This document shows positions 5,747 to 12,484 of a stretch of 13,698 bases of DNA, in pieces. Position 1 is the stretch's first letter. Each line of letters begins with the position of its first letter. Made by a program: the position numbers and the translations under genes. A model generated the notes under the pieces. It saw only the letters and a list, made by a program, of their open reading frames with translations, had not been told where the DNA came from and searched no databases. The DNA comes from Bacillota bacterium (lineage in GTDB: Bacteria > Bacillota > Clostridia > Lachnospirales > Lachnospiraceae), in contig JAEZLY010000144.1 of the NCBI GenBank assembly GCA_023414985.1, forward strand, positions 1 to 13,698, read 5' to 3'.

Positions 5747-7993
5747 CTAATATCCGGAATCACTGCCGCTGATACATTGATGAAAGGTTCTTGCAATAAC
5801 CTCATCCTGTTGTTTGCTGCTCAAAGAATTGAATCTGACCGCATAGCCGGATACCCGAATTGTCAGATTCGGATATTTTTCAGGATGAGCTTTTGCATCG
5901 ATCAGGAGAGCTCTATCTAGTACGTTTACATTAATATGGTGGCTTTTATTTGCAAAATATCCATCCAGAAGAGCAGCCAGATTACGAATACGGGCAACTT
6001 CGTCCTTACCTAAGGCCTCCGGTGTTATGGTAAAGGTATAGGAAATACCGTCACGACAGCAGTCGTAATCCAGCTTTGACACAGACTGAAGGGAAGCCAG
6101 TGCACCGGTATGATCCCTACCATGCATGGGATTAGCTCCGGGAGCAAAGGGAGCTCCTGCCTTTCTTCCATCCGGTGTAGTACCTGTTTTCTTGCCATAT
6201 ACCACATTGCTGGTAATCGTTAAGACAGACAGTGTGTGGACGGAATTTCGGTAAGCCGGATGTTTCCGAAGTCTCGTGATGAATTCTTCTGTTAGCATTA
6301 CGGCAATACGATCGACCCTGTCGTCGTTATTTCCATAAGTAGGATATTCTCCCTCCAGAATGAAATCAGTAATGATACCACGTTCATCTTTAACCGGTGT
6401 AACCTTCGCATATTTAATTGCGCTTAAGGAATCAGCCACAACACTGAGACCGGCTATTCCAAAGCCCATGAGTCGTTCCACATCCGTATCATGGAGCGCC
6501 ATCTGCAGCTTCTCATAAGCGTATTTATCATGCATATAATGGATAATATTCATTGAATTTACGTAAAGGCCGCAGAGCCAATCCATCATCGGAAGAAAGG
6601 AAGCCAATACCTCTTCATAGTCCAGCGGAATACCGGCTTCAAAACATCTCGTCTCCGGTCCGATCAGCTCACCGCTTATTTCATCCCTACCGCCGTTCAG
6701 GCTCATTAACAGTACCTTTGCCAGATTACAGCGAGCTCCGAAGAACTGCATCTGCTTACCAATCTTCATGGCAGAAACACAACATGCTATTCCATAGTCA
6801 TCCCCATAAATCGGACGCATTAAATCATCGTTTTCATATTGCAGGGAATCGGTTTGAATAGACATTTTTGCACAGTATTTCTTAAAATGATCCGGGAGCT
6901 TATTTGACCACAATATCGTCAGATTAGGTTCCGGAGCAGGAGATAGATTCGTTAGAGTATGTATAAAACGATAGCTGCTTTTTGTAACCATAGAGCGGCC
7001 GTCCAATGACAATCCGCCGATTGCCTCAGTCACCCAGGTGGGATCTCCAGCGTACAATTCGTTATAGTCGGGTGTGCGTAATTGCCTGGCCATACGGAGC
7101 TTTAAGATAAACTGATCAATGATTTCCTGTGCAGTTTGCTCATCTATCATATGATTTCGTAAATCACGCTCGAAATAAATGTCCAGGAAGGTCGAAGTAC
7201 GACCAAGGGACATAGCCGCACCATTTTGCTCCTTAATAGCTCCCAGATATGCAAAATATAGCCACTGTACAGCTTCCCGAGCATTTACCGCAGGCTTTGA
7301 GATGTCACAGCCATATTCTTTCGCCATCAATTTCAACTGTTCCAAAAAGTCAATCTGTCGATATAGCTCTTCCAGCTTTCTTACAGTTTCATCATCCATA
7401 CAATGGGTACCAAGTTCCAGCTTATCCTTTGCCTTTTCTTGTATCAGATAATCAATACCGTAAAGGGGAACCCGCCGATAATCTCCGATAATTCTTCCTC
7501 TGCCATAGGCATCGGGTAGCCCGGTTATGACACCGCTTTTTCTGGCATTCCGCATTTCCGGGGTATAAACACGGAAGACACCATCATTATGAGTGGTGCG
7601 ATAACGAAAATGCTCCTCTATTTCCTCGGATAGGGTATATCCATATGCTTCGCAGGCCTGACGAGCCATTCTTATTCCACCGAAGGGATTGACGCCTCTC
7701 CTTAAGGGTGCATCTGTCTGAAAGCCAACGATGATTTCATTTTCCTGATCCAGATAAGCAGGAGCATAGGTCAGCAGGGAAGAAACCTTATCTGTATTTA
7801 TGGACAGTACTCCTTTTTTATGTTCCTCGTTTTGAAGCTCCTGATATTTTTCATTCAGATCAACAGTTCTGACTGTGGAAGCTGACAGGAAGCTCTCATC
7901 ACCCTCATAGGGGGTGTAATTACTCTGTATAAAATCACTTACGTTTATTTCTTTCTGCCATTTACCCGGTTTAAAATCATACCATGTGTTCAT
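5747..7993 (-). CDS. pflB: formate C-acetyltransferase (pyruvate formate-lyase)
   Basis: A 748-residue cytoplasmic glycyl-radical enzyme that converts pyruvate and CoA to acetyl-CoA and formate in anaerobic sugar fermentation. All catalytic marks are present: the active-site Cys pair in GIACCVSAM (Cys404-Cys405), the glycyl-radical loop RVSGYAV near the C-terminus (Gly716), and conserved blocks such as TPDGRKAGAPFAPGANP and the N-terminal GFQTDAPLRR. Length matches full-size PflB. The ATG at 7993 follows AAGGAGG with a 7-nt spacer. The gene has its own promoter and a ZTP riboswitch/terminator leader. The activating enzyme pflA, often just downstream, is absent here: the next gene is the ligase-family protein 330 bases away, so the activase must be encoded elsewhere. 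Confidence 0.97.
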   Translation of the reverse strand: MNTWYDFKPGKWQKEINVSDFIQSNYTPYEGDESFLSASTVRTVDLNEKYQELQNEEHKKGVLSINTDKVSSLLTYAPAYLDQENEIIVGFQTDAPLRRGVNPFGGIRMARQACEAYGYTLSEEIEEHFRYRTTHNDGVFRVYTPEMRNARKSGVITGLPDAYGRGRIIGDYRRVPLYGIDYLIQEKAKDKLELGTHCMDDETVRKLEELYRQIDFLEQLKLMAKEYGCDISKPAVNAREAVQWLYFAYLGAIKEQNGAAMSLGRTSTFLDIYFERDLRNHMIDEQTAQEIIDQFILKLRMARQLRTPDYNELYAGDPTWVTEAIGGLSLDGRSMVTKSSYRFIHTLTNLSPAPEPNLTILWSNKLPDHFKKYCAKMSIQTDSLQYENDDLMRPIYGDDYGIACCVSAMKIGKQMQFFGARCNLAKVLLMSLNGGRDEISGELIGPETRCFEAGIPLDYEEVLASFLPMMDWLCGLYVNSMNIIHYMHDKYAYEKLQMALHDTDVERLMGFGIAGLSVVADSLSAIKYAKVTPVKDERGIITDFILEGEYPTYGNNDDRVDRIAVMLTEEFITRLRKHPAYRNSVHTLSVLTITSNVVYGKKTGTTPDGRKAGAPFAPGANPMHGRDHTGALASLQSVSKLDYDCCRDGISYTFTITPEALGKDEVARIRNLAALLDGYFANKSHHINVNVLDRALLIDAKAHPEKYPNLTIRVSGYAVRFNSLSSKQQDEVIARTFHQCISGSDSGY

Positions 7994-8038
7994 AGGAAAT
8001 CCTCCTTGTCAATTATCCCGATTAATCCCCAGGAACAT

Positions 8039-8070
8039 AAAAAAACCACCTGAGCATTTGCCCAGGCGGT
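8039..8070 (-). terminator. riboswitch expression-platform terminator
   Basis: ACCGCCTGGGCA (8070-8059) pairs with TGCTCAGGTGGT (8056-8045) through up to 12 pairs including two G-U, followed by a T-tract ending at 8039. Its left arm is the conserved 3' aptamer segment. It ends 46 bases before the pflB start codon. Confidence 0.9.
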
Positions 8071-8153
8071 CGACAGTTCAAATTCGGCTTTCGTATCTGA
8101 AAGCGTTCCAATCGGTCCCCCGTGGTAGTCCACATATCCGCCAGTTCCGATCT
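8039..8153 (-). promoter_or_regulatory. ZTP/ZMP (pfl motif) riboswitch controlling pflB
   Basis: Reading the minus strand, GATCGG (8152-8147) pairs with CCGATT (8115-8110) as the first stem. It encloses the conserved ACTGGCGGA, then a GTGG-ACTA-CCAC hairpin and GGGGGACCGAT. After a linker comes the hallmark CCGCCTGGGC (8069-8060). This order matches the ZTP aptamer named for pfl genes. The 3' element is also the 5' half of a terminator, so ligand binding and termination are mutually exclusive. By the known family, ZTP/ZMP accumulation (10-formyl-THF shortage) turns expression on. Confidence 0.93.
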
Positions 8154-8159
8154 ATCTTG

Positions 8160-8188
8160 ATTATAAAGATTTAGAAAATAGTTGTCAA
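8160..8188 (-). promoter_or_regulatory. consensus sigma-A promoter of the pflB riboswitch transcript
   Basis: Perfect TTGACA (8188-8183) and perfect TATAAT (8165-8160) are separated by exactly 17 bp. The predicted start is near 8153, right at the base of the aptamer. Full consensus means transcription is probably constitutive and strong, with control left to the riboswitch. Confidence 0.88.
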
Positions 8189-8270
8189 TATATCTATTAT
8201 TATATATATTAATTCTTTCCATTAATAAACATAATGACTAAGCATCAATAGAAAAACTGCAGAAAGGACT

Positions 8271-8801
8271 TTATTTATTCTCTACAATGCTCCTGATCTG
8301 AGGAACCTTCATTAGCAGAGGGTAGAGCAGTGCTGAAACGATAATACCGAAGACATTTTGTACCAGATTGAACGGTACATTCATCAGAGCCGGTCCAAAT
8401 CCCAAGCCCATCAAGCCACCTTCAAACAGGAAATAGCCACCTGTCACGATAAAGCCACCTGCGATTGCGGAAAGCAACAACGGGAATATCTTATAACTGT
8501 TTTTCTTGCGGAGTAATTGTATGAGAAGAGCAGCGACAATCGCAGCAAGGCATTTGATCACAAAGGTTGCAGGAGCATAAGCACTGTAGCCGAGAATGAG
8601 ATCAGCCAGCATCGACCCAATTCCTGCAGCAAGGCCGCCAAAGAAAGGACCAAGAATAACACCCGATAGAATGACGAAACCGTCTCCCGGATGGATGTAT
8701 CCTCCGATTGGGGACGGAATGGCAACAATCACCGTTGCGGTACAGGTTAAAGCTGCCATCAGTGCAGCTGCTACTAAAGTGATAATCTTATTTGATTTCA
8801 T
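8271..8801 (-). CDS. ECF transporter S component (substrate-binding membrane subunit)
   Basis: A 176-residue, almost wholly hydrophobic protein with about six membrane segments, the size and layout of the substrate-specific subunit of energy-coupling-factor vitamin importers. The first helix carries small-residue AAALMAAL packing of the kind used to contact the EcfT coupling subunit. The loop PSPIGGYIHPGDGFVILSG and the following GPFFGGLAAGIGSMLADLILG are typical of the ECF_trnsprt/riboflavin-type S families. The EcfA/EcfT energising module is not adjacent, so this is a group II S component using a shared module elsewhere. Substrate is not determinable from sequence alone. The ATG at 8801 follows AGGGAGGACTT. 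It has its own promoter and a ~100-nt leader. No obvious terminator lies between its end and the pflB promoter. Confidence 0.85.
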   Translation of the reverse strand: MKSNKIITLVAAALMAALTCTATVIVAIPSPIGGYIHPGDGFVILSGVILGPFFGGLAAGIGSMLADLILGYSAYAPATFVIKCLAAIVAALLIQLLRKKNSYKIFPLLLSAIAGGFIVTGGYFLFEGGLMGLGFGPALMNVPFNLVQNVFGIIVSALLYPLLMKVPQIRSIVENK

Positions 8802-8903
8802 AAGTCCTCCCTATTATATCAGTGTTACACCCACGTAAGAAATCCGTTAAAAGCCTTTGTGCCACGACCCCTGCGGTATGTAATACATTTTTCTGATTAT
8901 TTA
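8802..8903 (-). promoter_or_regulatory. ~100-nt 5' leader of the ECF S-component gene, possibly regulatory
   Basis: The stretch between the predicted start and the ribosome binding site is GC-richer than its surroundings. It allows TTACATACC near the 5' end to pair imperfectly with GGGTGTAA near the 3' end, and a small GTG-TAA-CAC hairpin lies just before the ribosome binding site. ECF S genes are often under riboswitch control, but I cannot match this leader to the TPP, FMN, preQ1, THF or cobalamin consensus. Confidence 0.35.
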
Positions 8904-8909
8904 TGAGAA

Positions 8910-8938
8910 ATAATAGCATATTCCATTCTGTATTACAA
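8910..8938 (-). promoter_or_regulatory. promoter of the ECF S-component gene
   Basis: TTGTAA (8938-8933), 17-bp spacer, TATTAT (8915-8910) on the minus strand; predicted start near 8903. Confidence 0.65.
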
Positions 8939-9005
8939 GGCAGAATTCCGGAATTTTTTATGCATTATTGCACAAGATGAATTGATAGGATGGGTAGTTA
9001 TTTAT

Positions 9006-9875
9006 TTAAGCAGTAATATGATTGATTGACGTATGTGCGATTTCGATAAAATCCTGAAACTCTGTATTTTCTTCCAGCTCCGGATAGTAGATCAGCTGTA
9101 TAAAAAATGGGTCCGGCATTTTGTATTGTATCATACTCAGCTTTTCCTTCGGACTGATTGTATATTTCGGAAGAAAGCCGATGCCCCATTTATTCTGAAT
9201 AAGACTTTTTATTGTATCTACATTGCTTAATGCCATTGAGATACAGTATTTCTGCCCATGTTCTGTAAGATCGGCGAGCAAGGCCTTTCGATAAGGGCAA
9301 TCTTCTCCGGTCAATAGGAGTGATTGTTCTTCCAGCTTATCGAGAATGTCTGCTTCGGTATTTGCTTCAGGGTTGTATACAAAACATAGTTTTTCTTCTT
9401 TCAGAGCAGAGACTTTCAATCCATCCACTTTCAACATCTTATTAAATACCAAAGCAAAATCTAATTTTTGCTGAGCCAGTTTTGTTAACAAGGTATTCTC
9501 ATCCTCAATCGTTAGGTGAAAGATGATTTGCGGGTACTTGATTTTATAGGCTTCGATCATGTCCTGCAAAAAATAGAGGGCAATCGATTCTATTGTACCA
9601 ATGTTTATTTCCTTTACCTCTTGGCTTCGTAATTCATTCTCCATCTTTTCCATTAGCTCTACTGCCTTTTTCGCATATTGATAGATGATTTTTCCCCTGG
9701 AGGTCAGAACCAGGTGCTTGCCCTTACGATAGATAATCCTTCCCCCATATATTTGTTCCAGTCTCTGTATATGCGTAGAGATGCTGGATTGAGAATACCC
9801 TAATATCTCTGCAGTACGCGAATAGTTTCCTATGTCGTGTAAGCTTATCAGGCTTTTGAAATAGGTTAATTCCAT
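9006..9875 (-). CDS. LysR-family transcriptional regulator
   Basis: A 289-residue protein of the usual LysR length. Residues 1-60 are the winged helix-turn-helix (YFKSLISLHDIGNYSRTAEI continuing LGYSQSSISTHIQRLEQ), followed by a linker helix and a periplasmic-binding-protein-like effector domain from about residue 90. The effector ligand cannot be read from sequence. The ATG at 9875 has GAGGAGGGC upstream at good spacing. It is divergent from the GNAT gene, across a 136-bp region with inverted repeats suited to autoregulation. The ECF S-component gene follows in the same direction but has its own promoter, so a regulatory link between them is only possible. Confidence 0.93.
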   Translation of the reverse strand: MELTYFKSLISLHDIGNYSRTAEILGYSQSSISTHIQRLEQIYGGRIIYRKGKHLVLTSRGKIIYQYAKKAVELMEKMENELRSQEVKEINIGTIESIALYFLQDMIEAYKIKYPQIIFHLTIEDENTLLTKLAQQKLDFALVFNKMLKVDGLKVSALKEEKLCFVYNPEANTEADILDKLEEQSLLLTGEDCPYRKALLADLTEHGQKYCISMALSNVDTIKSLIQNKWGIGFLPKYTISPKEKLSMIQYKMPDPFFIQLIYYPELEENTEFQDFIEIAHTSINHITA

Positions 9876-9891
9876 TTCATGCCCTCCTCAC

Positions 9892-9938
9892 TATCGAAGT
9901 ATTTGATAGATTATATCAATTTCTATCTATATCGTCAA
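9892..9938 (-). promoter_or_regulatory. lysR promoter with overlapping inverted-repeat operator candidates
   Basis: On the minus strand TTGACG (9938-9933), a 17-bp spacer and TATAAT (9915-9910) form a near-consensus promoter. GATAGA (9905-9910) and TCTATC (9922-9927) form an inverted repeat with 11 bp between them, covering the -10 and part of the spacer. TATC (9892-9895) and GATA (9905-9908) form a second, T-N11-A-like dyad. This is consistent with LysR autorepression. Confidence 0.55.
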
Positions 9939-9952
9939 TCAGGCAGATGAAA

Positions 9953-9958
9953 TATAAT
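9953..9958 (+). promoter_or_regulatory. candidate -10 box for the GNAT gene
   Basis: TATAAT on the plus strand, about 54 bases before the start codon. No good -35 box is found 16-18 bp upstream, so this promoter is weak or needs an activator, as is common for a target divergent from a LysR gene. Confidence 0.35.
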
Positions 9959-10011
9959 TAGACTGGGATTTGTAGAGCTTAGCATCAGAAATTTTGAGGA
10001 GGAAGAATGAA

Positions 10012-10485
10012 ATGAATATTATTTATAGGAAAGCGACTGAAGCAGATGTGGAACTATTGGTAAATACCCGATTAACGTTACTGGAAGAGGATTCTGGTGA
10101 AATGACGGACCATGAAAGGCTATCCTTGTACCAAGGGAATAAAAATTGTATGGAAGCCGGTCTATCAAACGGGTCGTTCTTTGCTTTTTTGGCTTTTGAC
10201 GGCGATACTTTTGTCGGGGCGTGCTCAACCTGTCTGTATTCCGTATTGCCTGGAAGAAAGCTTCCGAATGGGAAGAATGCATACATACAGAATATGCTTG
10301 TAACTCCGGCTTACCGGAGAAATGGAATCGGTAGGGCCCTGGTCTCCATGTGCATTAACGAAGCGATAACTATGGATTATACCAGGATCACGCTTCATGC
10401 CACTCAGAAAGGAAAGCTGCTTTTTGAACACTGTGGCTTTAGAATGGCGGACAATCAAAAGCTTGTCATGATGGTATATGAGTAA
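10012..10485 (+). CDS. GNAT-family N-acetyltransferase
   Basis: A 157-residue protein, the full size of a single GNAT domain. Motif A, the acetyl-CoA pyrophosphate-binding loop, is RRNGIGRAL (residues 102-110), preceded by the beta-strand NMLVTPAY. The C-terminal FEHCGFRM is the usual motif B end. Acceptor substrate unknown. I place the start at ATG 10012, with AGGAGG at 9997-10002. A TTG at 9994 would put the ribosome binding site inside the gene. An out-of-frame ATG at 10007 gives a two-codon ORF (ATG AAA TGA) whose stop overlaps the real start. Divergent from the LysR gene, which may control it. Confidence 0.9.
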   Translation: MNIIYRKATEADVELLVNTRLTLLEEDSGEMTDHERLSLYQGNKNCMEAGLSNGSFFAFLAFDGDTFVGACSTCLYSVLPGRKLPNGKNAYIQNMLVTPAYRRNGIGRALVSMCINEAITMDYTRITLHATQKGKLLFEHCGFRMADNQKLVMMVYE

Positions 10486-10553
10486 TCAGGAAAGTCAGTA
10501 CTGTCTTTTAGAGAGATACAGGAAGCTCATTTGCAGGTTTATTGTTTAACAAG

Positions 10554-10582
10554 TTGACAGCAGGTAATACTTATAATATAAT
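10554..10582 (+). promoter_or_regulatory. consensus sigma-A promoter of the metal ABC transporter operon
   Basis: Perfect TTGACA (10554-10559), 17-bp spacer, perfect TATAAT (10577-10582). The predicted start, about 10589, falls on the palindrome at 10589-10603. Confidence 0.85.
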
Positions 10583-10588
10583 AGTTAA

Positions 10589-10603
10589 TGCAAATGATTT
10601 GCA
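10589..10603 (+). promoter_or_regulatory. Fur/Zur-type operator, 7-1-7 palindrome
   Basis: TGCAAAT-G-ATTTGCA is a perfect 7-1-7 inverted repeat placed over the predicted transcription start. The geometry and the central AATGATT resemble boxes of Fur-family metalloregulators, especially Zur, and the downstream genes are a metal importer. Repression when metal is sufficient is the expected behaviour; the exact regulator is inferred. Confidence 0.75.
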
Positions 10604-10625
10604 ATAGAGAGGGGCTGCCTGAGTT

Positions 10626-11666
10626 ATGAAAAGAAAACTGATGACCTTGATCGGCATTATGCTCGTGATATCGATTGCAGCCTCAGCGCTGATTTCACTA
10701 TTCGGAAATAATGGGATTGCATCGACAGAAGGAAAGGACAAGCTGCAGGTTATGACAACCTTCTATCCGATTTATATGATAGGACAAAACCTTGCAGATG
10801 GGATAGATGATATTGAGATAAAAAATCTGACGGATTTAAATACAGGATGTCTTCACGATTATCAACTGACGACAGAGGACATGAAGAATATATCAGAATC
10901 TGATCTCCTGATTGTTAACGGTGGTGGTATGGAGGGCTTTCTTTCGGATGTAAGGGAAAATTATCCGGGGTTGGACATCATTGATGCCAGCAACGGTATT
11001 ACGATGCTTCCTACCGGAAATGGAGCAGGAGAGAATGATAACTATAATTCGGGAATAACAACCTCAGATGCGCCTGTCGGAGCAGAACAGAAAGAGGGCG
11101 CTTGGAATGCTCATGTATGGCTCGATCCCGAGCTTTACATCCGACAGATTGAGAATGTCAGAGACGGCATCCTGGCTTATATTGAAATGGATAGGCCAAA
11201 TTCTAAGGAGCTGGAGCAATCAATCAGAGCGAATGCGCAGGCTTATATCGATCAGGTAACAAAGGTGAGCAGTGAGATAACGGATTATTCAAAAAAGTAT
11301 ACATCAGATACACTGAATCAAAGTAAAAGTAGCAGAAAGGTAATAATCTTTCATGACTCCTTCGCCTATCTGGCCAACCGGATCGGAATGAGTGTTGCCT
11401 ATTCGGTTCCTCTTGATTCTGATACCTCATTAAGTGCGGGTGAGATCGCTGAAATTGTACAAGAAGCGAAGAAGGATCAGATACGATATCTTTTTACAGA
11501 AGAACAGTTCAGTGACTCCATCGCCAAACAGATTGCGGAAGAGACCGGAGCGAAAGTATATATTATTGATTCGGCGGTTACGGGTGATGGGGTAAAGGAT
11601 TCCTATCTTAGGGCCATGGAAGCGAACCTTGCGGTAATCGAGAACGCTGAAGCCGGAGGGCAGTAG
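10626..11666 (+). CDS. metal (Zn/Mn) ABC transporter substrate-binding protein
   Basis: A 346-residue cluster A-I (ZnuA/TroA-type) solute-binding protein that captures metal outside the membrane for the ATPase and permease downstream. Residues 5-27 are a hydrophobic signal or anchor. The typical NTGCLHDYQLTTEDM follows, with likely ligand His77, then His163 in AHVWLDP, His243 in FHDSFAYL and probably Asp315. His rather than Glu at the third ligand favours zinc over manganese. Oddities: no lipobox Cys, although most Gram-positive members are lipoproteins, so it is either anchored by the uncleaved segment or secreted. The loop before His163 is rich in Gly, Asn and acidic residues rather than His. 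The ATG at 10626 has GAGAGGGG upstream at slightly long spacing. First gene of a three-gene operon. Confidence 0.93.
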   Translation: MKRKLMTLIGIMLVISIAASALISLFGNNGIASTEGKDKLQVMTTFYPIYMIGQNLADGIDDIEIKNLTDLNTGCLHDYQLTTEDMKNISESDLLIVNGGGMEGFLSDVRENYPGLDIIDASNGITMLPTGNGAGENDNYNSGITTSDAPVGAEQKEGAWNAHVWLDPELYIRQIENVRDGILAYIEMDRPNSKELEQSIRANAQAYIDQVTKVSSEITDYSKKYTSDTLNQSKSSRKVIIFHDSFAYLANRIGMSVAYSVPLDSDTSLSAGEIAEIVQEAKKDQIRYLFTEEQFSDSIAKQIAEETGAKVYIIDSAVTGDGVKDSYLRAMEANLAVIENAEAGGQ

Positions 11667-11707
11667 AAGGTGTAAAATGTAAAAGCTTAATCGGAAGGAA
11701 GAAAATT

Positions 11708-12475
11708 ATGAGCGCGACAATCAACAAACCCAGTAGAAGAATTCGGGCTGTGAAGATACGGGAAGCCTGCGGATTACATTGTCTCCAGATGAAGAATATC
11801 AGTGTAAGGGATGGCAGTCAGGTTATTATAGAAGACATCAGCGTTCATATCCATTGCGGTAAGGTTACGGTAATCATAGGTAAAAACGGTGCCGGAAAAT
11901 CTACACTGATTAAGGCGATTCTGGGAGAAGTCAAACACGAAGGAACCATAGAATTCACAGACCTGAAAAACCGATCGGTTCAAAATCTTCGGATAGGCTA
12001 TGTACCGCAGCATCTGAATATGGAGAAGAATACACCGATGAGTGTTTACGATCTCTTTGCCGGATATATCAGCAGCTTTCCGCTATTTCTGAAAAGAAGA
12101 GCAAAGACTTACAGCAAGGTTCTGGAGCAGCTGTCAATCTTTGAAGCACAGGAGCTGATCGATAAGCGGGCCTGTGATTTATCAGGTGGAGAGCTTCAGA
12201 GGGTTCTCTTATCCATAGCAGTCACCCCGGTACCGAATCTATTATTGCTGGATGAACCGGTATCCGGTATTGATACGAATGGAATGCAGCTTTTTTACCA
12301 TAATATTGCGAGGCTGAAGAAGAATTATGATCTTGCTATGATTATCGTATCCCATGACTTTGAATTTGTGAGGAAATATGCGGATCATGTCATTCTTCTG
12401 GATAAATCAATTGTGAAGGAAGGTACGCCTTCTGAAGTATTGGACAGTGAAGAATTCCACAGAGTGTTCGGATAG
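11708..12475 (+). CDS. znuC: metal ABC transporter ATP-binding protein
   Basis: A 255-residue ABC ATPase that powers metal uptake. Walker A is GKNGAGKST (58-66), Q-loop Gln101 in VPQHLNM, signature LSGGELQR (158-165), Walker B LLLLDEP with Asp182-Glu183, and switch His216 in VSHD. It belongs to the ZnuC/MntB-type subfamily by neighbours. The N-terminus carries about 25 extra basic residues ending in CGLHC (21-25), and HIHC (47-50) comes just before Walker A; this Cys/His clustering is unusual. The start at 11708 has GGAAGGAAG upstream. It follows the binding-protein gene by 41 bases and precedes the permease by 9. Confidence 0.93.
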   Translation: MSATINKPSRRIRAVKIREACGLHCLQMKNISVRDGSQVIIEDISVHIHCGKVTVIIGKNGAGKSTLIKAILGEVKHEGTIEFTDLKNRSVQNLRIGYVPQHLNMEKNTPMSVYDLFAGYISSFPLFLKRRAKTYSKVLEQLSIFEAQELIDKRACDLSGGELQRVLLSIAVTPVPNLLLLDEPVSGIDTNGMQLFYHNIARLKKNYDLAMIIVSHDFEFVRKYADHVILLDKSIVKEGTPSEVLDSEEFHRVFG

Positions 12476-12484
12476 GAGCAGAAG

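Noticed and set aside
7179..7491. open frames on the plus strand inside pflB
   Set aside because: Antisense shadows of a well-conserved gene, without ribosome binding sites.
8022..8222. 66-codon minus-strand frame upstream of pflB
   Set aside because: It runs through the promoter, riboswitch aptamer and terminator; RNA structure explains the sequence.
9994..10011. TTG start adding six residues to the GNAT protein
   Set aside because: The added codons are the AGGAGG ribosome binding site of the ATG at 10012.
10491..10510. AAAG-CAGTACTG-CTTT as terminator of the GNAT gene
   Set aside because: A short self-palindrome with a two-base loop, a mismatch and no real T-tract.
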